64,000 nt of DNA from an uncultured Chloroflexota bacterium (GTDB lineage: Bacteria; Chloroflexota; UBA11872). A program made the position numbers and the translations under genes. Location of the stretch: contig OY282448.1 of the NCBI GenBank assembly GCA_958296175.1, positions 1,488,472 to 1,552,471 on the forward strand. Direction: 5' to 3'. The notes beneath the pieces are model-generated. The model made no database searches. It saw nothing but the letters and a program-made list of their open reading frames with translations, and was not told the DNA's origin. Positions 34,729 through 42,177 of this stretch are shown here, in pieces (position 1 is the stretch's first letter; each line of letters opens with the position of its first letter).

Positions 34729-35550
34729 ATGGAGCTGGTCGAGTCTCACGTGCATATTTGGACCATTGCGGATTCTCGGTACGGGAAGCATCCCGACTCG
34801 GACTTCACGCCGCAGATGGAGGCGGCGCCGGACGACCTGTTTGCGGCGCAGCGTGAGGTTGGCGGCGCGGCCTGGACGGTGTTGATTCAGCCGCGCTATT
34901 ACCTGTGGGACAATTCGTATCTGGCAGCGGCGGCCGAGCGGTATCCCGACCGTCTGGTGGTGGCGGGGCGCGTGGACCCCAGGGCGCCGGACGCGGCCGA
35001 GGCGCTGCGGGAGCTGATGCAGCGGCCGGGGCTGCGCGGCATCCGCCTGGCGCCCAACACGGACCCCGACCGCTGGCTGGATGACGCCGACCAGGACGCT
35101 CTGTGGGAGGCGGCGGCGGAGACCCAGGCCACCATCGGTTTGCTGATCGCCTGGCGGCAGCTTCCGCAGGCCGACGCCATGGCGGCGCGGCATCCCGGCG
35201 TTGCCATCGTGATCGACCACCTTGGGTCGCCCGATTACTCCGACCCAAGCTCGTTGGAGCATCTGCTGCGGCTGTCGGAGCGTCCTAACGTGTTCGTGAA
35301 GCTCTCCGGCTTTCCCCACGGGACGCGCGCGGCCTATCCCTACACTCAGGCCCACCCCTTCATCGAGCGCGTGTACCGGGCCTTTGGTGCGCAGCGCATG
35401 ATGTGGGGCACGGACTGGCCGGTGTGCCTGCCGCACGCGACCTATCGGCAGGCGTTCGACGCGGCCTGGGAGCTGCCGTTCCTGAGCGGCGACGACCGCG
35501 CCTGGATATTTTCGAAGACGGCGCGGCGCGCCTGGCGTATCGAGGGGTAG
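34729..35550 (+). CDS. Amidohydrolase family protein (COG3618-like)
   Basis: A protein of about 273 residues with a metal-dependent TIM barrel. The first metal motif is ESHVHIW at the N-terminus. Later conserved parts are GRVDPRAPDA, RGIRLAPN, IVIDHLGSPD, FVKLSGFPHG and GTDWPVCLPHATY with the catalytic Asp. COG3618-type enzymes include lactonases and 2-pyrone-4,6-dicarboxylate hydrolase-like proteins. The substrate is unknown. ATG 34729 is preferred to the GTG at 34720. Confidence 0.88.
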   Translation: MELVESHVHIWTIADSRYGKHPDSDFTPQMEAAPDDLFAAQREVGGAAWTVLIQPRYYLWDNSYLAAAAERYPDRLVVAGRVDPRAPDAAEALRELMQRPGLRGIRLAPNTDPDRWLDDADQDALWEAAAETQATIGLLIAWRQLPQADAMAARHPGVAIVIDHLGSPDYSDPSSLEHLLRLSERPNVFVKLSGFPHGTRAAYPYTQAHPFIERVYRAFGAQRMMWGTDWPVCLPHATYRQAFDAAWELPFLSGDDRAWIFSKTARRAWRIEG

Positions 35551-35601
35551 CCCGCAGCGGGCGGCGACGGAGAGGGGCGGCCCTGGTCGAGGCCGCGGGG
35601 T

Positions 35602-35650
35602 CGAAAAAAGATTTCCGGGTGCAAAGCCGGGCGGAGACTTTGCACCCGGA
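35602..35650 (-). terminator. Rho-independent terminator (minus strand)
   Basis: A perfect 13 bp inverted repeat (arms 35614-35626 and 35638-35650, 11-base loop) is followed on the minus strand by AAATCTTTTTTCG (about 35613-35602). It terminates leftward transcription. No coding gene ends just upstream on that strand, which is why a minus-strand RNA is suspected at 35651-36060. Confidence 0.8.
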
Positions 35651-36060
35651 TGAAGGCCGCGAAGCTCAGCCGGATGGCCGGCCGCCGCTCCTGAAGCTTC
35701 GAGCGCGGGCGGTCTTCCGCTGGGAAGCCGCCGCGCGGTCGTTCTCCGGCCAGGCGCGGCGGGCAGCAGCCCTGCCGCGCCTGACGTGGACGCCCGGCGC
35801 GTGCGGACCAGCCGCCCGACCGAGCTTCGCGAACTTCACAGAATCTTCGACCTTGTCAGCGCGGCCCTGCAGGGCCTGGCCGCGCCGCGTACAGGGCGCG
35901 AGGCGTTCCGTCCGAACATCCGCGCGCACCGCGCCTACGTACCCCGATGCGCCGCGCCGTTGCGGGGCGGCCGTTCGGCGCTGGGCGCTGGCCTGCATTG
36001 TCGTGCCTCCGGTGCGCGGATTCAACGTCGTCGACGGGTGACGCTTTGCATTTCAAGCGT
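35651..36060 (-). ncRNA. Candidate structured RNA upstream of the terminator
   Basis: This part of a 1 kb gap has no convincing coding frame on either strand. On the minus strand several stems can be drawn: arms GCGCGGCC...GGCCGCGC near 35865-35890, GGCGCGGC...GCCGCGCC near 35755-35783, and ACGCTT...AAGCGT near 36041-36060. The stretch ends at a strong intrinsic terminator and begins next to an AT-rich patch (36057-36115) that could hold a promoter. I looked for and did not find the conserved cores of RNase P RNA, tmRNA or SRP RNA. GC-rich DNA forms stems by chance, so this is tentative. Confidence 0.25.
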
Positions 36061-36205
36061 TAGCCATAGCGTAGTAACTCTTTGTCCCGCCAACTGTTGC
36101 AATTATCACAACTGTACTGGAGTTCGTCCGCAGGTATGGCCTGTGATGCGCGGGGCTGGCTGGGGGTTGGGGGTGCCGGTGCTTGCAAGGGTTGCCTGGG
36201 CGTCT

Positions 36206-36405
36206 CGGCGGCGAACCCTCACCCTGCCCTCTCCCTCGGGGAGAGGGGAAAGAGGCGGCCCGCGCCCTGGGGCGAAGGGGAGACGCGGCCCGTGCCCTGG
36301 GGCGAAGGGGGAGACGCGGCCCCGGGCGGTGGTGAGCGGCGGCGAACCCTCACCCTGCCCTCTCCCTCGGGGAGAGGGGAAAGAGGCGGCCCGCGCCCTG
36401 GGGCG
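36206..36405. repeat. 69 bp direct repeat carrying the GAGAGGG palindrome (element copy B)
   Basis: The 69 bp at 36206-36274 recurs at 36337-36405 almost unchanged, 131 bp apart. Each copy contains ACCCTCACCCTGCCCTCTCC followed by CTCGGGGAGAGGGGAAAGAG. The stretch between them is made of further related GGGGCGAAGGG units. It is a local amplification of the dispersed intergenic element, in the 1 kb between the amidohydrolase and the solute-binding protein gene. Confidence 0.85.
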
Positions 36406-36462
36406 TGGGGAACGACGCGGCTGGCGTTTTGGGGAGGGCGGATGCTCTGGGGGGCGTTAACG

Positions 36463-36503
36463 CCCTGCGCCCGGTCGGAGATGGGCTCCGACCGGGCGCA
36501 GGG
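36463..36503. other. Perfect 18 bp inverted repeat downstream of a solute-binding protein gene
   Basis: Arms 36463-36480 and 36486-36503 are perfectly complementary (CCCTGCGCCCGGTCGGAG and its complement) with a 5-base loop. No T-tract follows on either strand. It lies 66 bp past the stop of the minus-strand solute-binding protein gene, so it could stabilise the 3' end or pause polymerase. A GGCGTTAACGCC palindrome adjoins it on the left. Confidence 0.75.
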
Positions 36504-36568
36504 TCCCGGGGGCGGCGCGGGGGCGCCGACCTGGGGGCGCCGCTAACGGCGCCTTTTGGACTACGCCG

Positions 36569-38086
36569 CTACGGGTAGACCGGCGTCGACACGAACGGCG
36601 CGGGGCCGTCGTAGCTCGACAGGTGCCGCTCGCCCCAGTCCTGGCACGCCGCCAGCGACTCTTCGGGCGTCTGCTCCCCGACCCAGCCCTTCTGCCCCAG
36701 CGCCCGGTGCTGCAGCCACCACTCGCGCCAGGTGTTGAACGGGTACAGGCTCCGGTTGTCCGGGCGATCCGCGTACACCTTCAGCCACTTCATGCCTTCC
36801 GGCGGCGGCGCCAGCGACGTAGGCGCGCCGATCGCCGCCTTGTGCACGGGCATGTGTCCGCGGTCGATCCCCACCCGTCCCTGGTATTCCTCACCCGCCA
36901 GGAACACGGCCAGCGCGGTGGATTGCTCCTCCGTGCCGTCACGTCCGGCGCTGTTCGTCACCAGGTCCGGCTGGTCGTTCGTGCTGTGACCCGGCGGGCC
37001 GCCGTTGCCCGCAATCACTTCCGGCAGCAGCGTCCAGGTGAACCGGTCCTTGATCCGCGGCACTGCAAACCCGGTCGAGTACACCCGGCCCGACGGCCAG
37101 ATGCCAACCTTGCCCGCCGCGAACGGGTTCCCGAACTCCCCGCCCAGCTCTTTGACCTGATCCGCCGGCGGCGACGTCTCGTGCACGAAGATCTTGTCGA
37201 TCAGGTACTTCCAGGCGTCCACCGCTTCCGGCAGGTCGTACATCGTCTTCGTCAGACGGTCGTCGAACGGCTTCGCCATCCCGTTCGAGTACATCTGCGG
37301 CATGTACTGGAACTCGTAGTCGTCACGCGCCCACGACCCGTACTCCCCCGTGTCCGGGTTCGTCATCATCGCGTCCCACTCGGTCCAGTCGTTCCACGTC
37401 CAGCTGTTCTCGGTGTCCGGCAGCGTCACGCCCGCCGCTTCCGCCAGCGAGATGTTGGCCACGAAGCCGCTGATCGCGAACTGGAACGGCATCCCGAACT
37501 GCGGACCCGTCATATCCGTCGGCTGCGGAAACGAGTGGTCGATGTTGTTGAACGTGTACGCGTCCGGCAGGAAGTAGTAGTCCGCCTTGTTCACGTCCAT
37601 CTGCGGCAGCAAGTCCGAGATTTCCGTGAACGCCCCTTCCGCGTGGAAGCGCAGGAAGTCCGACTGCGACAACAGCGCCACGTGCGGCGCCGTCCCCGCC
37701 GCGAACTGGATCGCCAGACTGTCGATCAGGTTCGCCGCCGGCTCCAGCTTCACGAAAATGTCCGGGCGCTTCTCCGCGAACCGCGCCAGCCCCCACTGCA
37801 TCGCCGCCCCGCGCGGGCCGGCCGTGTGGTCGGTCACGAACCGAATCTCCGCGCTCTCCATCGCCGGCGCCGCTTCGGGCATGGCCGTGGCCGCCGCCGC
37901 CGCCTGCGTCATCGCCGGCGCCGCCGTGGCTTCGGCCATCGCCGTCGCCGCCGCCGGTGCCGCCGTCGCCGGTGCCGAGGCCGCCGGCGCGCTGCTCTCG
38001 CCGCACGCCGCCAGCGCCACCGTCGTCGCCGCCCCCATCCCCATGCCGGCCAGCACGCGCCGACGTGTCAGGGCTGAATGCTGCAT
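36569..38086 (-). CDS. Extracellular solute-binding lipoprotein (ABC sugar transport type)
   Basis: A 505-residue protein. The N-terminus has a twin-arginine motif (LTRRRVLAG, Arg 8-10) and a lipobox ending in C28 (ALAAC), so it is exported folded and lipid-anchored. A low-complexity Ala/Met/Thr/Pro linker of about 50 residues separates the anchor from the fold. The rest resembles family 1 sugar-binding proteins: FAEKRPDIFVKLEP, LLSQSDFLRFHAEG, FNPFAAGKVGIWPSG-type strands, and a Trp-rich C-terminal half. It would deliver sugars or similar solutes to an ABC importer, but no permease or ATPase gene is adjacent. The solute is unknown. Confidence 0.88.
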   Translation of the reverse strand: MQHSALTRRRVLAGMGMGAATTVALAACGESSAPAASAPATAAPAAATAMAEATAAPAMTQAAAAATAMPEAAPAMESAEIRFVTDHTAGPRGAAMQWGLARFAEKRPDIFVKLEPAANLIDSLAIQFAAGTAPHVALLSQSDFLRFHAEGAFTEISDLLPQMDVNKADYYFLPDAYTFNNIDHSFPQPTDMTGPQFGMPFQFAISGFVANISLAEAAGVTLPDTENSWTWNDWTEWDAMMTNPDTGEYGSWARDDYEFQYMPQMYSNGMAKPFDDRLTKTMYDLPEAVDAWKYLIDKIFVHETSPPADQVKELGGEFGNPFAAGKVGIWPSGRVYSTGFAVPRIKDRFTWTLLPEVIAGNGGPPGHSTNDQPDLVTNSAGRDGTEEQSTALAVFLAGEEYQGRVGIDRGHMPVHKAAIGAPTSLAPPPEGMKWLKVYADRPDNRSLYPFNTWREWWLQHRALGQKGWVGEQTPEESLAACQDWGERHLSSYDGPAPFVSTPVYP

Positions 38087-38141
38087 TCCCTATCTCCTCC
38101 GCCCCCCTCCCCCGCGGCCAGCGCGGGCGTGTTGGGGCACA

Positions 38142-38212
38142 GTCGACCTCGACCAGCCTTTGGGTAGCACGGCTCGCACGCGCGGCGCCGCATAAGGAAC
38201 GCCGAGGTCGAC
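38142..38212. promoter_or_regulatory. Inverted repeat upstream of the solute-binding protein gene
   Basis: Perfect 10 bp arms GTCGACCTCG (38142-38151) and CGAGGTCGAC (38203-38212) lie 56 bp upstream of the start at 38086, with 61 bp between their left ends, close to six helical turns. This fits two half-sites of a looping or cooperative repressor. Chance cannot be excluded. Confidence 0.35.
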
Positions 38213-38336
38213 GACTTCAACCCGCGTACCGTGACGCACCATCCCGCCGCTGTCAAGCCGATTCCATCCCCGCCGCCACGCCCACGCCCGCTCGCCTGCC
38301 GCGCGGGGGCGCCCCCCCAAGCGGCGTGCGCAGCGG

Positions 38337-38480
38337 CGAACCCTCACCCTGCCCTCTCCCTCAGGGAGAGGGGAAGATAAAGGAGCGCTTCCTGAAGGAG
38401 GGGGAAGAAAGGAGCGCTCCCTCAGGGAGCGGAGAGGAGGGAGAGGAGAGGGGCGCGCCCTCAGGAAGGGTGGAGGAGGG
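38337..38480. repeat. GAGAGGG element (copy C)
   Basis: Starts with GCGGCGAACCCTCACCCTGC, the same opening as copy B, and continues CCTCTCCCTCAGGGAGAGGGG with a perfect palindrome. Degenerate GGAGCGCTYCCTSARGGAGSG units follow. It fills the middle of the 490 bp between the solute-binding protein start and the end of the acetolactate-synthase-like gene. The remaining 100 bp on the right is strongly G-rich on the plus strand, with nothing recognisable. Confidence 0.75.
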
Positions 38481-38580
38481 CGCGGCGAGAGGCTTGGGCT
38501 GGACGGCTGGCTTTGGGTTGTGGGCGGGGCGGGTGGTTGGCTGGGACGATGGCGGTGCGATGGTGGCGGCCGGCGCCGCG

Positions 38581-40179
38581 TCAGCCGACGGGCGGCAGGC
38601 GGTATTCGATCAGGGTGGGTCGGCGCTGTTCGAAGGCGTGCGCAACGGCTCGGCCCAGCGCCGGCGGCGCGTCCACGGTCTCGGCTGCGGCGCCGAACGC
38701 ACGGCCGAGGGCGGCAAAGTCGGGATTGTGCAGGCGCACGTCCACGCTGCGCCCGCCAAAGTTGTCGCGGAAGTTGCCGTCGATGGCGGCGTAGGACGAG
38801 TCGTTGAAGACCACCGCCACTACGGGCAGCTGCTCGCGCATGGCCGTGGCCAGCTCTTCGGCCGTGAACAGGAACCCGCCGTCCCCGCTGAGCGACAGGA
38901 CGGGCCGCTGCGGGCAGGCCACCTGAGCGCCAATGGCGGCTGGCAGGCTGAACCCCAGGGTGCCGAAGTAGATCGGAAACATGTAGGAGCGGGGCGCGTC
39001 CACCGGAAACAATGCCGCTGCGCGGTAGCTGACCATCGTCATGTCGTTGACCAGCACGCCGTCCGCCGGCAGGGCCTGGCGAAGCTCGCGCAGGATCGCG
39101 GCGGCGCGCGGGTCGTCCAGGGCGTCTTGCGGATGTGCGCGCAGCTCCCGCACGGCTGTCAGGGTCTCCGGCGCGTCTGGCGGAGGCGCGTCGGGCAAGG
39201 CTTCCAGGATTTCGCTGAGCGCCGCCGCCGCGTCGGCGTGAATTGGCAGGCTGACCGGACGCGCGCGGCCCAACTCGCGGGCGGCGCGGTCGATCTGGAT
39301 CAGCGTGTCCGGCAGCGGCAGGCGTCCGTCGTCGGTGGCGCGCGCGCCCAGGCGGCAGCCCACCACCAGCGCCGCGTCGCGGGTGCGCAGGAAGTCGAAG
39401 AGCGCGTCGTCGCGCCGGTTCTTGCATCCCAGCGACAGCGGATGGGCGTCGCAAAACGCGCCTTTGCCGGTGTTGGATGTCAGCACTGGCGCCTGCAAGC
39501 GCTCGGCCAGGGCTTCGACCTCGGCGCCTGCGTCCATGGCGCCGCTGCCCAGCATGATGAGCGGCGCGCGCGCGCCGGCCAACAGTTCCGCCGCGCGCTC
39601 GACGGTTTGTGGGTCGGGGGCGCGCGGCGGGATGCGCAGCGGCGGCGGGACGTCGACCTCGGCGGTGGCCGTGAGCAGATGCAAGGGGATCTCGATACTG
39701 GCCGGACCCGGCCGGTCGCTGGAGACCGCGCGCACGCCGCGCAGGATGGCGGCGGGAATCTCGGCCACCGACGCCACGGTCTGATGGTGCGCCACCAGCG
39801 CGCGCAGCACGCCGGACTGATCCTTGATCTCGTGCAGCTCGCCCGTGTCCGGCGGGCGCGAGGGCGGGCCGAGCGACGTGGCGACGTGCAGCAGCGGCGA
39901 GGATTCGGCGTAGGCCTCGCCCAGCCCTGTGGCCGCGTTGGTCACGCCTGGGCCGGTGATGGTGGCCAGGCAGGCGATGCGGCCGGACGCGCGCGCGTAG
40001 CCGTCGGCCATGAAAGCCGCGCCCTGCTCGTGGCGGGTGATGACGACGCGGATGTCGGGCGCGTCGAGCAAGGCGTCGTAGAGCCCGCCGTTGTGCACGC
40101 CTGGGATGCCGAACAGCGCGGTCACGCCGGCCTGGCGCAGGCCGGCGACCACCGCCTGCCCGCCGGTGAGAGTTGGCAT
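38581..40179 (-). CDS. Thiamine-diphosphate enzyme of the acetolactate synthase large-subunit type
   Basis: A 532-residue enzyme with the three domains of the family. The N-terminal domain has FGIPGVHN and RHEQGAAFMADGYARASG with the catalytic Glu. The middle domain has PLIMLGSGAMDAG, and the C-terminal thiamine diphosphate motif is LSGDGGFLFTAEELATAMRE ending in FNDSSY. Candidates include acetolactate synthase, benzoylformate decarboxylase-like or sulfoacetaldehyde-type enzymes. No ilvN or ilvC neighbour supports branched-chain biosynthesis, so the reaction is left open. It is divergent from mnmE. The ATG at 40179 opens the conserved MPTLTGGQAVVAGLRQAGV. Confidence 0.88.
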   Translation of the reverse strand: MPTLTGGQAVVAGLRQAGVTALFGIPGVHNGGLYDALLDAPDIRVVITRHEQGAAFMADGYARASGRIACLATITGPGVTNAATGLGEAYAESSPLLHVATSLGPPSRPPDTGELHEIKDQSGVLRALVAHHQTVASVAEIPAAILRGVRAVSSDRPGPASIEIPLHLLTATAEVDVPPPLRIPPRAPDPQTVERAAELLAGARAPLIMLGSGAMDAGAEVEALAERLQAPVLTSNTGKGAFCDAHPLSLGCKNRRDDALFDFLRTRDAALVVGCRLGARATDDGRLPLPDTLIQIDRAARELGRARPVSLPIHADAAAALSEILEALPDAPPPDAPETLTAVRELRAHPQDALDDPRAAAILRELRQALPADGVLVNDMTMVSYRAAALFPVDAPRSYMFPIYFGTLGFSLPAAIGAQVACPQRPVLSLSGDGGFLFTAEELATAMREQLPVVAVVFNDSSYAAIDGNFRDNFGGRSVDVRLHNPDFAALGRAFGAAAETVDAPPALGRAVAHAFEQRRPTLIEYRLPPVG

Positions 40180-40318
40180 TGGGCTGGGTTCCGCCTTGCT
40201 GTGCGCGGCCGCCGCCGCGGCATGCGGCGCCAAGCCTAGCGCCCGCGGGAGGCCGAGGCGCGCGGGCGCGGGCGCAGGCAGTGCCGCGGCGGGGTTCTCC
40301 GACCGTTCGCTGGGGGAT

Positions 40319-40403
40319 GGGGTTGGGTCCCTTCCTGCGCGGTCGCCGTGGACCCGGACACTGGCGAGCGGACGGCGCGGGGGTTGGGTCCCTTCCTGCG
40401 CGG
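40319..40403. repeat. 24 bp direct repeat, two copies 61 bp apart, in the divergent spacer
   Basis: A 24 bp sequence (core GGTTGGGTCCCTTCCTGCGC) is at 40319-40342 and again at 40380-40403. It lies in the 289 bp between the divergent starts of the thiamine-diphosphate enzyme gene and mnmE, so it may be a paired operator. The second copy ends 66 bp before the mnmE start. Confidence 0.6.
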
Positions 40404-40468
40404 GCGCGGCGGGTATGCCAAGGTCTACTAGCAACGGGAGCGAACAGGAACCTGCGAAGGGCGCGCGC

Positions 40469-41842
40469 GTGAGGACGGGGGACGCCGACACCATTGCGGC
40501 CATTGCCACGCCGTTGGGCAGCGGGGGCGTTGGCGTGGTGCGGATGAGCGGGGCGCGCGCGCTGGCCGTCGCGCGGCAGGTCACGCGCCTGCGCCGCCGG
40601 CCCACCCCGCGGTATGCGCACCTGACCCGCGTGGTGGACGCCGAGGGCGCCCTGGTGGACGAAGCGCTGCTGCTGTGGATGCCCGGGCCGCGCTCATACA
40701 CGGGCGAGGACGTGGTGGAGCTGAGTTGCCACGGCGGGCCGGTGGTGCTGCGGCGTGTGCTGGACTGCCTGCTGGCGGCCGGCGCGCATCCCGCGGGCCC
40801 TGGCGAGTTCACGCTGCGCGCGTTTCTGAACGGCCGCATGGACCTGGCGCAGGCCGAAGCCGTGGCCGATCTGGTGGCGGCGCCCACGCCAGCCGCCATG
40901 ACGGTGGCGGCCAACCAGCTGGCCGGGCGCCTCTCCGACGCGGTGCGGGAGATGCGCGCCGCCTGCGTGGACCTGCTGGCGCAGCTGGAAGCCGAGGTCG
41001 ATTTCGACGAAGACGACGTGCCCGCCGCGGACCGCGCCGAGGTTGCGGCCACGCTGGCCGAGCTCGACCGGCGGCTAGAGGCGGCGCTCGCCTCCGCCCG
41101 GCGCGGGATCGTGCAGCGCCACGGCGTGCGCGCGGCGCTGGTGGGCAGCCCCAACGTGGGCAAGTCGTCGCTCATGAACGCTTTGCTCAGCAGCGACCGC
41201 GCCATCGTGACCGCCGTCCCTGGCACCACGCGCGACGTGCTGGAGGAAACCTTCGAGCTGGACGGCGCGCCGATCGTGCTCAACGACACGGCCGGCCTGC
41301 GCGCCACGTCGGACCCGGTGGAGCATCTGGGCGTGGAACGCACGGCGCGCGCGCTGGAGGGCGCGGACGTGGCCGTGCTGGTGCTGGACGCCAGCCGCCC
41401 GCTGCTGGGCAACGACGCGCTGGCGGCCGCGCAGGTGCGCCGCGCCGCCGCACCGGCCATCGCGGCGCTGAACAAGCGCGACCTGCCGCAGGCGCTGCGC
41501 CCGCGCGACGCCGCCCGTTTGCTGCCCGGCGCGGCGGTGGTGGAAACGACCGCTCTTGCCAACGACGTGGACGAGCTGCGCCAGGCGCTGCGCGCCGCCA
41601 TTGGGCTGGCGGGCGCCGACGGCGGCCTGGCGATGGTGGCCAGCGTGCGCCACCAGGACGCCCTGCAACGCGCCCGCGGCGAACTGGCCTCCGCCCGCCG
41701 CGCCGCCGCCGACGGCGAACCTTCCGACTTCATCAGCATCGGCGTCCGCGGCGCCGTGGACGCCCTGGGCGAAATCACCGGCGAATCCGCCACAGAATCC
41801 CTGCTGGACGCCATCTTCTCCAAGTTCTGCATCGGCAAATAA
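40469..41842 (+). CDS. mnmE: tRNA modification GTPase MnmE
   Basis: A 457-residue GTPase of usual length. The N-terminal folate-binding domain starts DTIAAIATPLGSGGVGVVRM. The central G domain has GSPNVGKSSLMNAL (P-loop near 227), DTAG and NKRD, and the C-terminus ends in FCIGK with the catalytic Cys. With MnmG it installs the 5-carboxymethylaminomethyl group on wobble uridine of certain tRNAs. GTG 40469 follows AAGGG by 8-9 bases; the upstream extension is read-through. No mnmG is nearby. Confidence 0.97.
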   Translation: MRTGDADTIAAIATPLGSGGVGVVRMSGARALAVARQVTRLRRRPTPRYAHLTRVVDAEGALVDEALLLWMPGPRSYTGEDVVELSCHGGPVVLRRVLDCLLAAGAHPAGPGEFTLRAFLNGRMDLAQAEAVADLVAAPTPAAMTVAANQLAGRLSDAVREMRAACVDLLAQLEAEVDFDEDDVPAADRAEVAATLAELDRRLEAALASARRGIVQRHGVRAALVGSPNVGKSSLMNALLSSDRAIVTAVPGTTRDVLEETFELDGAPIVLNDTAGLRATSDPVEHLGVERTARALEGADVAVLVLDASRPLLGNDALAAAQVRRAAAPAIAALNKRDLPQALRPRDAARLLPGAAVVETTALANDVDELRQALRAAIGLAGADGGLAMVASVRHQDALQRARGELASARRAAADGEPSDFISIGVRGAVDALGEITGESATESLLDAIFSKFCIGK

Positions 41843-41997
41843 CCGCCGGGAACCGCGTTCGCCTCGTCAGGCGCCGGCGGCTCCAGGCGCGGGAGGGCGC
41901 GGACCTTCGGAGAGGCGGGGGTGACTCCGGGTGCGGGGACTGGGCGCAGCGCTGCTGCTGCTAGTTTTTCGAGGCGGTGCGGCGGTTGCTTCTGGCG

Positions 41998-42034
41998 CCG
42001 ACCCTCACCCTAACCCTCTCCCTCGAAGGGAGAG
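41998..42034. repeat. GAGAGGG element (copy D)
   Basis: A single copy between mnmE and the FAD oxidoreductase: ACCCTCACCCTAACCCTCTC followed by CCTCGAAGGGAGAGGG, in the same orientation as copies B and C. The rest of the 335 bp gap shows nothing else recognisable. Confidence 0.75.
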
Positions 42035-42177
42035 GGAACATTTCTATCTTCTGCCGTCCCATCATGGTCGTGTCCGATATTCCTGGAAGGGGGCGGGATT
42101 AGGAGGGGAAGGGGGCTTGGTGCTGGTGAGCGCGAGGGCGTCAGATAGAGGTTGTTTTGCGTTGCCAGGCCGTCGCT

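Noticed and set aside
35666-36025. A 119-residue minus-strand protein
   Set aside because: Arg/Ala/Gly-rich with no motif, no ribosome binding site and no hydrophobic core; typical of chance frames in GC-rich DNA.
35651-36060. RNase P RNA or tmRNA
   Set aside because: The conserved GAGGAAAGTCC and ACAGAA cores, and a tmRNA tag frame or acceptor-like ends, are not found.
35786-36460. A plus-strand 224-residue protein with repeated GERGG segments
   Set aside because: The repeated part is a translation of the intergenic GAGAGGG element; the rest has no recognisable domain.
40091-40468. N-terminal extension of MnmE
   Set aside because: MnmE orthologues begin at DTIAAIATP; the extension crosses the divergent promoter and the direct repeat.
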